Numbered from the stretch's first letter, positions 48,301-60,676 are shown. The stretch: 64,000 nucleotides of DNA from Wyeomyia smithii (GCF_029784165.1 NC_073696.1:262056494-262120493); one strand, 5' to 3'. Translations and numbers: made by a program. Notes: a model not told the origin generated them from the sequence alone.

Positions 48301-50723
48301 GAAAGCTCGAGTTAATCTGTTAGTGCTAGAAGAATCAACACGGTCCGTGAAAACGCTACTCAACGGAACGGTTTGTTTGCAGAAACTGCAACAAACATTG
48401 CTCAAACGCAAATGCAAACAAATTCGAACAAAATCATTATTGCAATGATTGTTTTTTTGTTTAGTGGAGAAGGAACGACAAGGAAAAAATTAAATCATGC
48501 ACGGGTCGAATAAGACACGAACGCACAAAAGTTATCGTACCTATTTTGATCGGACGCCGAGGAAGAAGGCCTCTGATTGCTGACGGAAGTTGGCGAGCTT
48601 CCAGGAGCATACCCAGTGCAGAAGCTGCTTGCGGGCGCTGCTGTAGCGCTACCGCAGGCAATCAGTTGCGGTGTTGTCAGCTGAATATCGCAACTCTGTG
48701 CCACGTTGCGGAACCATCCGGCAACATCGGTTACGGTATCCAGCTCCGCTCGCCTCAGAAAGGCATGCTTCAAAAGATCTGGATACTTAGGTCGTGCCAA
48801 ATAGTCCTTCTGCAGGCAGCATTTGACGAAGTCCCGGAACTCCTCACTGAAAGGTTGTCCCTCAGGCAAACGGGGCGGTTGGGATGTAAGCACTTTGGTG
48901 AGAACTTCGAAGTCTGTTTTGCAATTAGGATACGGAAATACGGCCGTGGCTAATTCGACCAATGTGATGCCCAGTGACCAAACATCAGCTCGAATGTCAT
49001 ACTCAAATTTGGCAGGATCTATCCGCTCCGGCTGAAAGAAATGATGTCGTTATTGAGGAAAATGTTACATTCAGGATGCAATCTATTTTACCGCCATGTA
49101 TGCCGCACACCCTGCCGACCTTGTCTTGGCATTCGAATTGATCAGTCGGCCGCTTATGCCGAAATCACACAGTTTAATGTTCCCTCGATCATCGATCAGT
49201 ATGTTCGATGGTTTAACGTCGCGATGGATTACGCGATGGGTTTCTTTGAGGTATGCAAGTGCGTTGACCGTTGCCACAGTGACTTTAGCTAATATCTGCT
49301 CTGGAATGGGTTTTTTGGATTTTTTCAGCAACTTATCGAAGCAGGTGGTCATCAATTCCATGCAGATCCAAACGTCTGCATCCGTTATGAAAAAGCCCAG
49401 GCATTTGACGATGTAGCCGCATTTCTCCGACTTGAGCACTACGTCTAGATCCATGATTATTCGCTTATTTTCCTCGTCGTTTCCGGTGCGTCGCATTTGC
49501 TGAAACGCGAATGTTGTGAATTAATAAAAGGAAAGTTTTGCTATAGTTACAGAGTGCTTACCTTAACAGCGACTATTGCTCCACTTGGTTTATGTCGCAT
49601 CTTCACCACGTGTCCACTGGTTCCACTACCCAGTTCCCCCAGTTCTTGCATATCGTTAAGCGTAGACTTATAGATTTGATCATTAATCTTCAGCATGCCA
49701 CTTTTGTCGATTATTTTTTGAAACCGTTGCTCGGAATCGCTTTTGTGAGTGCCTGTCGGAATCAGAAGCGGAAGCTCTAGGTTTGGTCCTAAAATAAGAT
49801 GCCTGTGTGACTGTTTTGTACGAAGACCGTTGACTTCTTGTTCGAAAAAATAGCACATTTATATAAAAAAATTCCATAAACGAAATATTTGCGAAAAATG
49901 ACAACGAAAAAAGAGTAATGCTGTGACACCTCAGCTTATGCTTGGGGCACTAATTGTTTTTCAGTTATGTTTTTGTTCAGACACAGTTCAAAGGAACAAC
50001 ATTTTAGTCATACTACTTCGCAGTAAACTTATTCAAACCTTGCAACAAATCAATTAACTTCCAAAAACTAGCTCTACTTCCAGGACATCAAATTATTCTG
50101 GGCTCAAGAAAGTAAACATTAGTTGTGGGTACAAGGAGATTCTATCGAAGTTTTCACTGACAAATATAGAGGATGTCACAGTAGGCGGTTAGAATCTAAT
50201 CGTAACGTAATGAAATGCACGATTCAATTGGTGCAAAAAAAACATGAAAATTCACTTGATTTCGGTACACCTTCCAAGTCCGAACTCACACATAAAACAT
50301 ATCATTGCAGACGTGAGGAATTGAAAATTTACCCCCCTTAAGACGGACGTAGTCCTACGTCAAAAAACGTCCGATAACAATAAAAACAATTTTTTATCCA
50401 GCATTAATGATGCATTACGTCAGCCTGAAAAGATTAACTACAACTCAATGTAAAAGTAGAACAAAGATTTTCGCACTGAAACAAAACGATATGAACAGGA
50501 AAAGTTCCTCTTCGGTGTTCTCTAACAAAACATAACATTCTCAACTTCCAAGTTTCTGGAGTTTGGGACATAGGTACTTACGTCCACGACCGGAACCCAG
50601 AGCACGATCGAAGTTCAGATGTGGTGTTGGCGGTGTCCTTGGTTGGGGTTGTGGTTGCTGTATTTGCAGTCTGGCTTCTATCATGTTAATCCGATTGCCG
50701 ATGGAACTTTGCATATCCGACAT
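45336..50723 (-). CDS. hep: Hemipterous / MKK7, JNK-activating MAP kinase kinase
   Basis: The dual-specificity kinase phosphorylates JNK (basket) on Thr and Tyr. Nine coding exons with regular GT/AG junctions: 50582-50723, 49562-49788, 49092-49499, 48541-49031, 46848-47608, 46289-46792, 45681-46002, 45537-45620, 45336-45477; joined length 3081 nt, 1026 residues. Residues 1-48 hold a short docking-like helix ('NRINMIEARLQIQ') and, across junction 1, a JNK-docking D-motif 'RGRPNLELPLL'. The kinase has Gly-loop GSGTSG (101-106), VAVK with K123, HRDVKPSN (catalytic D217), DFG (235-237) and activation-loop S245/T249 in 'SNAKTRSAGC'. The DVD scaffold-binding segment is about 348-372. The long Q/S/P-rich tail ends in 'SPSPPLPPRRGSE', 'HYTPEPHRRPYRTIDQ', which I recall from the long fly hep isoform. 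Upstream 50724-51080 is probably 5' UTR. A shorter isoform ending by reading past a donor (for example at 46289) is possible. Confidence 0.95.
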
Positions 50724-51755
50724 GATGGTGTTTCCCCTGGGGGAGGGTCGATTGCTTCCACCTCAAGAAGAATGCCGCAGCAAACAATAGCTTCCTGGCT
50801 GTTTTTTTTTCTCGCACAATCGCCTGACAAACAGAAGACTTTGGGCATTCACTGTCTGATGTCTGTATTGGTGGCGAAGGCCCACTGCAACACCGACCAA
50901 AACCGAGATGAGGCTCTCCCTCTTCGAGGTGCACCCTATTTTTTTTCACTACTTCTACTAGCAGTGTTGTTCCATCGCCGAATTTCGTCCGCAGGAACTA
51001 TTTACCACTGGCGACAAACCGCGGTAATAATCCTGGAGCTGGTTTTCTCGAGTTTTTCAATCGAACTGCAAACGGAAACGTAATGAAATCTTTAGTTTTC
51101 GCTTTCGACACTCGCACACCCCCGAAACGAGAGCGATCGACACTTTTTTTTATGTTCTTTCTTTTGCTCTGCGGCACGCACACAACTTTTAATGACGTTT
51201 TTATGTGAAATCGATGGCAGGTCGCAAAGTATTGGGGGTACCAGATGCAAGGAAATTTCCCTACCGGAGAGCGTTATTCGCAAAGCATGTCCTCGGACCA
51301 AATTGCTTGAAATAACGTGAGTGATTGTATTTTGCGAAATACTCGAAACTTGGATTGTTTCCATGCAAATTTGCTATAGTTTTTTTTTCGAAAGCGAAGA
51401 ACAGTATTTTAACAACTGTTATTCTCTTTTCAAATAAATTGACAAAGGAAATGGAAAGGATGACACAGTAAAAACGCAAACTAAATGGAACAACCTAACC
51501 TCAAGTTGACATGATTATTAAGTTAAAATTTACCTAGCTTTTGATCCCACAAAATCGAAAATCTAGTTAAATTTTAACTTCCTTTTAATATATAAAAACC
51601 TAAGAGAATAACAATAAGTTTTAGTTCGAGAATCCGCCGTTTATGGCGCCGCAAAATTTTACTTTTTAGGTTTCAGAGTAACCGTAAGTAAAATTGAAGA
51701 TAATACTGGTCGACAATGCGAAAAAACTGCAAAGCCCAAATCAGTTGCTTTAGAA
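50724..51755. other. hep upstream region
   Basis: It holds no gene of its own that I can see. The first 350 bases upstream of the hep ATG are moderately GC-rich and without TATA, fitting a 5' UTR and TATA-less promoter; the remainder is AT-rich. Confidence 0.35.
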
Positions 51756-52065
51756 CAGTGGTTCCCAACCATTTTGGCTCCGCGGCCTCTTTTGCTAAAC
51801 ACAAGAGCACCGCGGTTCCCTATGCGGAGCTAAGAGAGTTTCACGCCCCCCAGAAAAATTTCAGATACAAGTTTTGCTATACGAGGCTGCGTTCTTCTGT
51901 CCCATATCGTACTGTAAGTCTAATTTGTTTCACGTTTCGGTCCTTCACAGAGGTATATAGAAAGAAATTTTAATTACCTGTCAAATTTGCCAAGAGCTTC
52001 GCGGCCCCCCTGGGTAAGTCTCGCGGACCCCTTGCCTGCCGCGGACCCCCGGTTGGGAACCACTG
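51756..52065. mobile_element. hAT MITE (310 bp)
   Basis: Perfect 15-bp ends CAGTGGTTCCCAACC and inverse, with an exact 8-bp duplication CTTTAGAA (51748-51755 and 52066-52073). The subterminal 'GCGGCC/GCGGACCCC' blocks are also inverted repeats. The near-perfect ends suggest a fairly recent insertion. Confidence 0.92.
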
Positions 52066-52073
52066 CTTTAGAA

Positions 52074-52870
52074 AGATTAAAGCCTTTAAACCATTCCTGT
52101 TAAATTTGATGTCTTTTGCCTGTATCGAAATGCGTCAACTTACATCAAAGTGTCTCATAATAATTGCTTGTCGGGTTTATAGCTTCAACGTTATGTTTAC
52201 GAGAAAACTCATTTAAGTCTCTGAATAAATGTTATTGGCTAGGGGTGCCAAATCTTCTATTTTTTTCCAGTTCGAGCTTCAGGGAGCTTCTCGGTGTTGA
52301 CCAGTGTTATCATTGAAAACTTAGCTGAAGGCACTTTTCTCCTAACATCTCTTGTTTTAGAGATATAACGTTTCGTATTAGACTAGAACTTTTTGGAATA
52401 AAATAAGATTATAAATTAAAAAGCGGAATACTCGCTTGAACAAATCAACACATTCGTACCGTGTCAAATTAACTATCTAAACTAAATCAACACATAATAA
52501 GTTCAATTTTAACGATTTTACTACGTCACTTATCTACGAACAGAATTATTTTTGTTAATTTGTTTCTTTTATATTCTTCAAATTTCATTGCAGTTTTACT
52601 GTAATTAATTAGAAAAATATTTAAATAATTTTCAGTTATTCGTTGCCTTAATTAAGGCCGATGGTTATCGCATGCATTCCCGAAGACATATTCCCGTTGA
52701 GTTATGCAACTACTAACAATCGTATCAAAATATTTGACGATATCAAAATCCGGTTCTCCTTTTGTCATTTTCCGTGCTGTCTCTTGCGCGGCAGGTAAAC
52801 CTTACCTTTGGTATCGTCGAGTACCAAAGCATTTATGCATTTTCTGCAATCTAGTTTATCAATTGTATGC
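52074..52870. other. Non-coding stretch with dispersed repeat copy
   Basis: Bases 52132-52225 are the inverted counterpart of the duplicated repeat at 5374-5654. Nothing else is recognised. Confidence 0.35.
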
Positions 52871-53024
52871 TTATGAACAATCAATGCGTAACCAATATAT
52901 GGATACGATGAAGTTTCGAGCAGCTTTTGATTGTGGTTCAGCAAGTTCCCTGCTACCAGATTTCAACTGAGCGGAATGAGTATTCCTCTTCGATGCTGGT
53001 AAATCATGTGGATTATCAAGAATA

Positions 53025-54311
53025 AAGACTGGAACGCGCAAAAATTGGTCGACTTCAAATTGGTGTATTTCGGTTAAAAATGCATTAAAAAAAACCTTGA
53101 AATGTTGCATTTGGAAGTTGAGTGTATATACAACAGTTGCCAAAATGAGTTTTCACCGGTTGCCCTCCAGTTTTCAAAATGGCATCCAAGCAAGAGAAAC
53201 AGCGTGTCAAAATTTTGCTCGCGCAGCAAGAGAATCCGACGTTCTCGCATGCCAAGTTGGAAGAATTACTGGATGTGGCCAAATCGACCGTAACATATGT
53301 TTAAAAAGTGTTCTAGGAGCGTCTGTCGACCGCCAGGAAGCCTCGAAGCGGCGGCAATTGTAATTCGAATGTGGCAGCGACGATAAAGAAGATGGCAGCG
53401 AAATATAAGCGGAATCCTAACCTCTCCATCAGATACGTCACCGGCAAGCTCATTGTCTCCCATAATAATGTGCAGCGGGCCAAGAAACGAGCCGGGTTGT
53501 CGACGGTTAAGACGTGGAAGGTGACGAACCCAGATTTTGAACAAAACACCTAGGCAAAGCGGTAGTCCGGAAAACTGTAATCTGCTTACAAAGCTCGACT
53601 GTGGGTGACGAAACTTATGTGAAGGTTAATTTCAAGCAGCTTCCGGGACAGGAATTTTATACCATACCAGACAAAAGAAAGGTGGCCTAAATTTTCAAAA
53701 CCATCAAACTATCGAAGTTCCCGAAAAAATACCTCGTCTGACTGGCCATATACACGTGTGGTCTAAAACGAGGCATTTCCATCACTACGAAACCATTAAA
53801 CAAGAGATCTATGTCCAGGAGTGCCTGGAAAACCGGCTGCTACAATCCCTAGATCAACATAACAGACCTGTGCTGTTCTGGTCGGACTTGGCAACCTACT
53901 ACTATGGGAAAAAGGCGATCGAGTGGTATGATACGAACAACGTGGTTGTGGTACCCAAAAACCACAATCTTCCTAATAGCCCAGAACTCCGCCATATCGA
54001 ACAGTATTGAGACTTGGTCAAACGGTATATAAAAAACACTAATAAATCCACCGAAAACGAGCAGCAGAATAAATCTAGCTTGCGTTCGGCAACGAATATA
54101 GTCGATAAGACCACTGTACAAAATTTAATGAAATAGATTAAGCGTAAGGCACGGCAGTTTAGATTTGGCAAACCAAAATAATAAACGAACATTTTTTCCT
54201 TTAAATATATGAGTTGAACTACCAAAAGAAAAATTAAAAGATTTTTGTATTATGAATTTTGACTAAAAGAAACAATTTTTTTGTTGACCAATTTTTGCGC
54301 GTTCCAGTCTT
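53025..54311 (+). mobile_element. ITmD37E-type mariner, full-length, inactive
   Basis: Inverted ends AAGACTGGAACGCGCAAAAA...TTGGTC match on both sides over about 25 bp, with TA duplications at 53023-53024 and 54312-54313. The length of 1287 bp is usual for the family. It sits inside the P-element relic. Confidence 0.9.
53179..54181 (+). pseudogene. ITmD37E mariner transposase, broken
   Basis: ATG at 53179 opens 'MASKQEKQRVKILLAQQ', a helix-turn-helix region that hits a stop after about 40 codons. Later blocks in other frames are 'KKMAAKYKRNPNLSIRYV' (53.4 kb), 'VLFWSDLATYYYGKKAIEWY' (53.87 kb), which holds the second catalytic Asp, and 'NSPELRHIEQY' (53.98 kb) with the final Glu, spaced as in D37E-type cores. 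The C-terminal 'QNLMK' and 'RKARQFRFGKPK' end before TAA at 54179. At least six stops or shifts. Confidence 0.8.
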
Positions 54312-55020
54312 TAGTGCAGTTCATTCTGGATAACTCACTTACACTATTGTTCAAGAGTAGCTTTTTAAAAGCTGCTTTAAGCTGGTTGCAACAGGGATTG
54401 TTGTTTGATCCTCCCATGGCTCTAATGGTTGCAAAATAAATCTCAACATGGTCTTGAGAGAAACGATAAGTACGTATACTCTCTAGAAGATCTTTCTTTA
54501 TACATGTAACCAGCACATACTCTTTTTTCCAAAATGTAAAAATCCCAAAAAGTCTGTTTTGTATACGGAATTCTATACTGATTCCCCTCTACACAATAAC
54601 ATGCTACGAATATAGCTCTCAACGTAGTCCAGTGTGATTTCAATTTTGTCAAAATTATTTTTGTTTAGCGTCTTTTTGAAAGCACCGGCTGTTAGACTGC
54701 TACTACTAAAAGTTAAAAAGATCATTAAGAAGAGGAATATATTCTACTGCAAGCTCAACTCCAGTAAAATGACCATCACTTTTCAGAAGTTCTAGAGCAT
54801 TTCCAATCGATTGGCTGATTACCTATATAACCCAATCTACCTTCATCTTTTGATCAGAAAAATATACATGATGATGGGTAAGTTTTTTGACCATTGCCTT
54901 CCCAGTTGCTCACTGAGCTTCGAAAAGCTCCAGTATGTATTGCCATTTGACACCGCCATTCAAGGTTAAAAAACGCTTGGGAGCTTCAACATGGGGCACA
55001 CATCCATGATGATATGATCA

Positions 55021-55600
<580 letters not shown>

Positions 55601-55680
55601 ACGCTTTTTTATATTATTGAATGTTATTAGCTTTCGCAGTTAAGGTAATGTAATTGTAGGAAAATTATTAAACCTACTTG

Positions 55681-58322
55681 TTAAGGAGAAAAAAAAAGAA
55701 AAAAAAGACTATAAAGTGAGCTAATCGTTGCAATTGAAGATTGCAACGATTTTTGTCGGAATTTGTTGATAATTTGGCTTGACATATTTTCTAATGTTTC
55801 TACATTAGTGAGCCTATGTAGCTCGTTCGTGCTAAACCAGGGAGGACGCTTCAAAATCATTTTCAAAAGTTTATTCTGAATCCTTTGAAGTGTCTTCTTC
55901 CTGGTTGTACAACAACTTGTCCAGATGGGAACTGCATATAACATTGCTGGCCTAAAAATTTGTTTGTAAATTAACAGTTTATTCTTGAGACAAAGTCTAG
56001 AATTCCTGTTGATAAGAGGATATAAACATTTGATATACTTATTGCACTTTGACTGGATATTTTCAATGTGCTCCTTGAAAGTAAGATTCTTATCATAAAT
56101 TAGCCCTAAGTATTTAACTTGATCAGACCAATTTAAGACCACACCGTTCATCCTTATAACGTGGTTATGGGTGGGTTTGAGAAAGAAACTCTTGGCTTAG
56201 GGGAAATCTTCCATTTCTGCAAGTATGAAGAAAATATATCTAAACTTTTTTGTAGCCGACTGCATATAACACGAAGGCTTTTTCCTTTTGCGGAAATGCT
56301 TGTATCGTCACAAAACAGAGATTTCTCACAACCTGGTGGTAAATCAGGAAGATCAGAAGTAAAAATGTTATACAAGATTGGGCCCAAGATACTCCCCTGA
56401 GGCACACCAGCTCTAACAGGCAATCTTTTAGATTTACCATTTAGATAGTTAACCTGAAGAGTGCGGTCAGTTAAATAACTTTGTATCATTTTTGTAAGGT
56501 AAAGCGGAAAACTGAAATTTGACATTTTCGCTATTAAACCTTTATGCCAAACACTGTCGAATGCCTTTTCTATATCTAGTAGAGCTGCTCCAGTCGAATA
56601 GCCTTCAGATTTATTAGTTCGAATCATATTTGTTACTCTAAGTAACTGATGAGTAGTGGAATGCCCATGGCGAAAACCAAACTGCTCATTTGCAAAAATT
56701 GAGTTCTCATTAATATATGTTATCATTGTATTAAGAATTATTCTTTCAAAAAGTTTGCTAATAGAGGAAGTAAACTAATTGGTCGATAACTTGATGCCTT
56801 GGCTGGATTCTTTTCGGGTTTTAAAATTGGAGTGACTTTGGCATTTTTCCATTTCGTAGGAAAATGTGCTAGTGCTAAGCATCTGTTAAAAATTTTTACC
56901 AAAAAATTTAAAGAGTTTTCGGGAAGTCTTTTAATAAGGATATAGAAAATCCCATCGTCTCCTGGTGCTTTCACGTTTTTGAATTTTTTGAGAATAGCTC
57001 GCACCTCAGTCAAGTTTGTTTCCAATACCCCTTCAGAAAGAAATTCTTGGGTGGTGATCTGATCATACTTTTGGTTTACTTCATTTTCAATAGGACTTAC
57101 TACGTTCAAATTGGAGTTATGAACGCTCTCAAACTGCTGAGCAAGTTGTTGAGATTTTTGTTTATTCGTTAGAAAAATGCAATCACCATCTTCAAGGACT
57201 GGAATGGGCTTCGAAGGTTTCTTAAGAACTTTCGAAAGTTTCCAGAAAGGTTTTGGATAAGGTTTTAGTTGTTCAACTTCTCTCATGAAATTCTCATTTC
57301 CCAAGAGAGTGAATCTATGTTTAATTTCCTTTTGTAATTCTTGAAAAATAATTTTCAAAGCAGGATCACGAGATCTTTGGTATTGACGTCTTCGTATGTT
57401 CTTCAAACGTATAAGAAGTTGAAGTTCACTGTCAATAATTGGTACATTAAAATTCACTCGAGCCTTAGGAACTGATAAATTCCGGGCATTGAGTATTAAG
57501 CTGCTAAAACTATCTAATGCTTTGTCAATGTCAGCACTATTTTGTAAAATATCATCATTCAAATTTTCTTCGATCGTAGAACGATATCTATCACAATTAG
57601 TCTTGTGATAATTTAACACAGATCTAGTGGGATTTAAAATAGTTTCATGGGAAATAGAAAATGTTATGGGAAGATGATCAGAATCAAAGTCAGCATGAGT
57701 TAAAAAAATCACTGCATGAATGACTTTGATTTGTTAGTACCAAATCAATTGTAGATGGATTCCTAATAGAAGAATAACATGTAGGACCATTTGGAAATAA
57801 AACTGAATAAAATCCAGCCGAGCAATCATTAAACAATATTTTTCCATTGGAATTGCTTTGAGCATTATTCCAAGATCGATGTTTCGCATTAAAATCACCG
57901 ATGATTAAAAATTTAGATTTATTTCTTGTGAGTTTTTGCAAATCTCCCTTGAAATAATTTTTTCGCTCACCAGTGCATTGAAAAGGCAAATACACTGCGG
58001 CTATAAATAAAATGCCAATACTTGTTTCAATTTCAATTCCCAAACTCTCGATAACTTTGGTTTCAAGATGGGGTAAAACACGATGTTTTATTCGACGGTG
58101 GATAACTATTGCAACTCCACCACCGGCAACATCAATTCTATCAAACCTATGAACTATATAATTTGGGTTCTTTTTTAGTTTGATATTTGGCTTTAAAAGC
58201 GTTTCAGTCACAACTACAATATGCACATCGTGGACTGTTAAAAAATTGAAAAATTCATCTTCTTTCGCTTTTAAAGAGCGAGCATTCCAATTTAGAAAAT
58301 TTACAGCATTATTTAAAATCAT
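55681..58322 (-). pseudogene. Jockey-type ORF2 (endonuclease + reverse transcriptase), three frameshifts
   Basis: Endonuclease at 57690-58322 has 'LNWNARSLKAKEDEFFNFL', the catalytic Glu in 'VVVTETLL' and 'IIGDFNAKHRSWN'. Linker and RT fingers are at 56738-57712 ('VKAPGDDGIFYILIKRLPEN', 'SYRPISLLPLLA'). The RT palm at 56154-56726 has 'DIEKAFDSVWHKGLI', 'AGVPQGSILGPILYNIF' and an active-site box 'LFCDDTS' (FCDD where FADD is usual). The C-terminus is at 55681-56151. Frame changes lie near 57.70, 56.73 and 56.15 kb. Few other lesions, so the copy is fairly young. Confidence 0.88.
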
Positions 58323-59607
58323 TGCTGAATTTCAATTTCATAACAATATTAGTTGTAAATTTTATACCTTCTTGAACAGCCTCGTACATCGAGTTACAGT
58401 TCAACAAAATGGACATTAGCTGCAGCATGGATTGTTGTAGGTATTCAATCTTTCCTGGAGTTGGACTACCTAAATCAATACTGGCTGACTTTTCAGCACC
58501 AAACACGAATGGTTTGTTACTGTTTGAATTTGAAATATTACCTGTAAGGACACTGGCATATGAACAGCCTGGTGTTGCCTGAACAGGATTTTTTGTCTGA
58601 AATTTGTTAGCTGAATTTAAATTATTACCTACAGACACACCTGCTAATAAAAGTGCTGGTGATGCCTGAACAGTATTTATTGTCTTTTGTATACCCACAT
58701 TGACAACAGGTTGCTTAGAATTCCTACGTTGTCTGGAAGCAATAATTTTTGATCTGACAGGACAATTAAAGAAATGAGATTTGTGATTTCCCCCACAATT
58801 TACACATTTGAAACTATTAGTGGTCTCTTTCACGGGGCAGATATCTTTCGTGTGACTAGTGTCACCACAAATCATACATTTTGCTGCCATATGGCAGTTT
58901 CGAGTTCCATGACCATAGGCTTGACAATTCCGACATTGAGTAAGATTATGGATTTCTCCATGTCTCTTGAAATTTTCCCACTTTATTCGCACGTTAAATA
59001 AAACACGTGCTTTTTCCATACATTTCAAATTATTTACTTTGGTACAATCAAAATGTACTAAGTAATTTTCCTGGTGTATTCCAGTTTGATTATTTTTGGC
59101 ATTTGCCTTTCGTTTCATCAAAATTACTTGGTTGGGAGCAAAACCAAGTGATTCTGACAAACATTCTTTAATTTCCTCAATAGTTTGGTCATATGAAAGA
59201 CCTTTCAAAACAGCCTTAAACGGTTCTCGTTTTTTGGCATCAAAAGAATAAAATTTATACATCTTTTCAGTCAAATACTGTAAAAGATGTTTATGGCCAT
59301 CAAGAGATTCGGCCAAAATACGAATTTCGCCTTGGCGGCCAATATGAAAATTAACTTTCACATCCGACAGAAACGATGGAAGCTCTGATCGAAATGCTTT
59401 AAAATTTGCTACAAATACCACAATAGGCGGAACTGTAACCTTCTTCATAACGGCTTTATGCTCAGTATGAGAAGTTTGGATTTCTTGATCCCCAACGAAA
59501 GAAAGAATATCATACCTGTTAGTCGAAATTTCAGTGTCACTTGGAGGAGATGCCTCACGTTTCCTTGAAGCCGCATCAAAGCGAGCTTTTTTATTTTTTC
59601 CAGGCAT
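58309..59607 (-). CDS. Jockey-type ORF1 protein with CCHC knuckles, intact
   Basis: 432 codons without interruption. The basic N-terminus is followed by a region of RNA-binding type and three Cys/His knuckles (about residues 222-290): C-R-N-C-x4-H-x4-C, C-M-I-C-x4-H-x4-C and a variant C-V-N-C with two His before the final Cys. It binds element RNA in relatives and could in principle be expressed, though its ORF2 is broken. The stop overlaps the ORF2 start by 14 bases. Confidence 0.85.
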   Translation of the reverse strand: MPGKNKKARFDAASRKREASPPSDTEISTNRYDILSFVGDQEIQTSHTEHKAVMKKVTVPPIVVFVANFKAFRSELPSFLSDVKVNFHIGRQGEIRILAESLDGHKHLLQYLTEKMYKFYSFDAKKREPFKAVLKGLSYDQTIEEIKECLSESLGFAPNQVILMKRKANAKNNQTGIHQENYLVHFDCTKVNNLKCMEKARVLFNVRIKWENFKRHGEIHNLTQCRNCQAYGHGTRNCHMAAKCMICGDTSHTKDICPVKETTNSFKCVNCGGNHKSHFFNCPVRSKIIASRQRRNSKQPVVNVGIQKTINTVQASPALLLAGVSVGNNLNSANKFQTKNPVQATPGCSYASVLTGNISNSNSNKPFVFGAEKSASIDLGSPTPGKIEYLQQSMLQLMSILLNCNSMYEAVQEGIKFTTNIVMKLKFSNDFK

Positions 59608-59871
59608 AACTGGAAAACTTCACCACACTTTCACTTCACTATAGAATTTAATTATAAATATCTCAAACCAAATTTACTCACTAAACACTCGTTAACGTTA
59701 AAAACAAATTTATTACTTTGCGTTTCAACAGGTAGTCTTTCCAGAAGATTGCCTGTTGAAAGCGAAAAACAAAATTTCAATATCTCTCGGTAGTCTAAGA
59801 CTTAGCCTCGAGCTGTTGGTAAAATGCGACCATACTGTAGGACAGTTCAAGTCGATCGCTAATCGTGGTGC

Positions 59872-60544
59872 GGGGGTCACTTCACGGTGAAATATATTTC
59901 ACTCTCACGCTCACTTCACTTTTTTAGACCTATTCCCGATTCCACCTCAAGTGAGGTGACAAAAATCACCTCTGTAGAGTGAGATTGACAGTGAAGTTAA
60001 ATTGAGAATAGGACAAGTGAAATGAGATTGTTTCCCAGCTCAAAAACTTCCAAGTCCCAAAAAGTCGTTTTTTCCCGTTTTTTTTTTTTGATAACACCAG
60101 ATCTTGACGTGTTCTGCATTTCTAAGACATTCAGCATCAAGAAAAAAATGTTTTTTTCGGTATCGCAAATTTCCTGAACTAGTTTGCATTTTTTTCATCG
60201 GGCAAAAAAATGAAAAATTGACCGCTTTAAGGCACGGATCAAACTCTGATTCGCTTCGTTACTGAAGAATAAATCCAATATTTACCATTAGATCACAAAT
60301 CGATCAACTTTAAGACTTATGGCATCTTCGTAGAATCATTTCACCGTTCAAAATGGTCGTGAAATAATTCCACGCAAAACGTCGCTTTTTCCGTTCTCAC
60401 TTCATTGATATGACACTCATAATAACCCAGATTCCACGGCAGATGTCACTTCGCGACGTTTTTCTCACTTACGTGAGTCCAGTAATAGGATTTTGTTCAC
60501 TTCACTTTGATTTCACCGTGAAGTGACTCCCGTAATAAGCCCCC
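59872..60544. mobile_element. MITE with 'TCACTTCACGGTGAAA' inverted repeats
   Basis: The left end GGGGGTCACTTCACGGTGAAA matches the right end read inward (GGGGGCTTATTACGGGAG then TCACTTCACGGTGAAATC); the left lacks the 13-bp spacer. Flanks GTGGTGC and GTGGCAC agree at 5 of 7 positions and may be an old duplication. Interior 'AAGTGA/TCACTT' motifs recur on both strands. No transposase. Confidence 0.6.
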
Positions 60545-60676
60545 GTGGCACGTCTGTTTGTCTGTAATATGATGCTTGAAACTCGTTACCAGCGGTAAGC
60601 TGTTGATAGATAAATTACAACCTTAAGCGTTTTCTGTAGCAATATTGTGTAATTCTTCTCCATACAGTTTAGTTCA

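Larger units (their letters stand above)
52871..55020 (-). pseudogene. P-element/THAP9-like transposase relic, split by a mariner
   Basis: Reading on the minus strand, about 54.4-55.0 kb gives diverged P-transposase text: 'LNGGVKWQYILELFEAQ', then 'LSQ'-type and 'NALELLKSDGHFTGVE' blocks with stops. The piece 54250-54516 carries the family signature 'RFSQDHVEIYFATIRAMGG' followed by 'SNNNPCCNQLKAAFKKLL'. The continuation beyond the nested mariner is at 52871-53024 ('ILDNPHDLPASKRNTHSAQ'). The N-terminal THAP finger is not seen. Multiple stops; no function expected. Confidence 0.7.
55681..59800 (-). mobile_element. Jockey-type LINE, nearly complete
   Basis: On the minus strand it has ORF1 with Cys/His knuckles, a 14-base ORF1/ORF2 overlap, then endonuclease and RT without RNase H, which is the Jockey-clade plan (Juan-like in mosquitoes). 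A 5' UTR of about 190 bp precedes ORF1, and the 3' end runs toward the (TA)n tract. The precise ends and target duplication were not resolved. Confidence 0.85.

Noticed and set aside
48546..49416. Plus-strand frames opposite the hep kinase
   Set aside because: Antisense shadows; the minus strand carries all kinase motifs.
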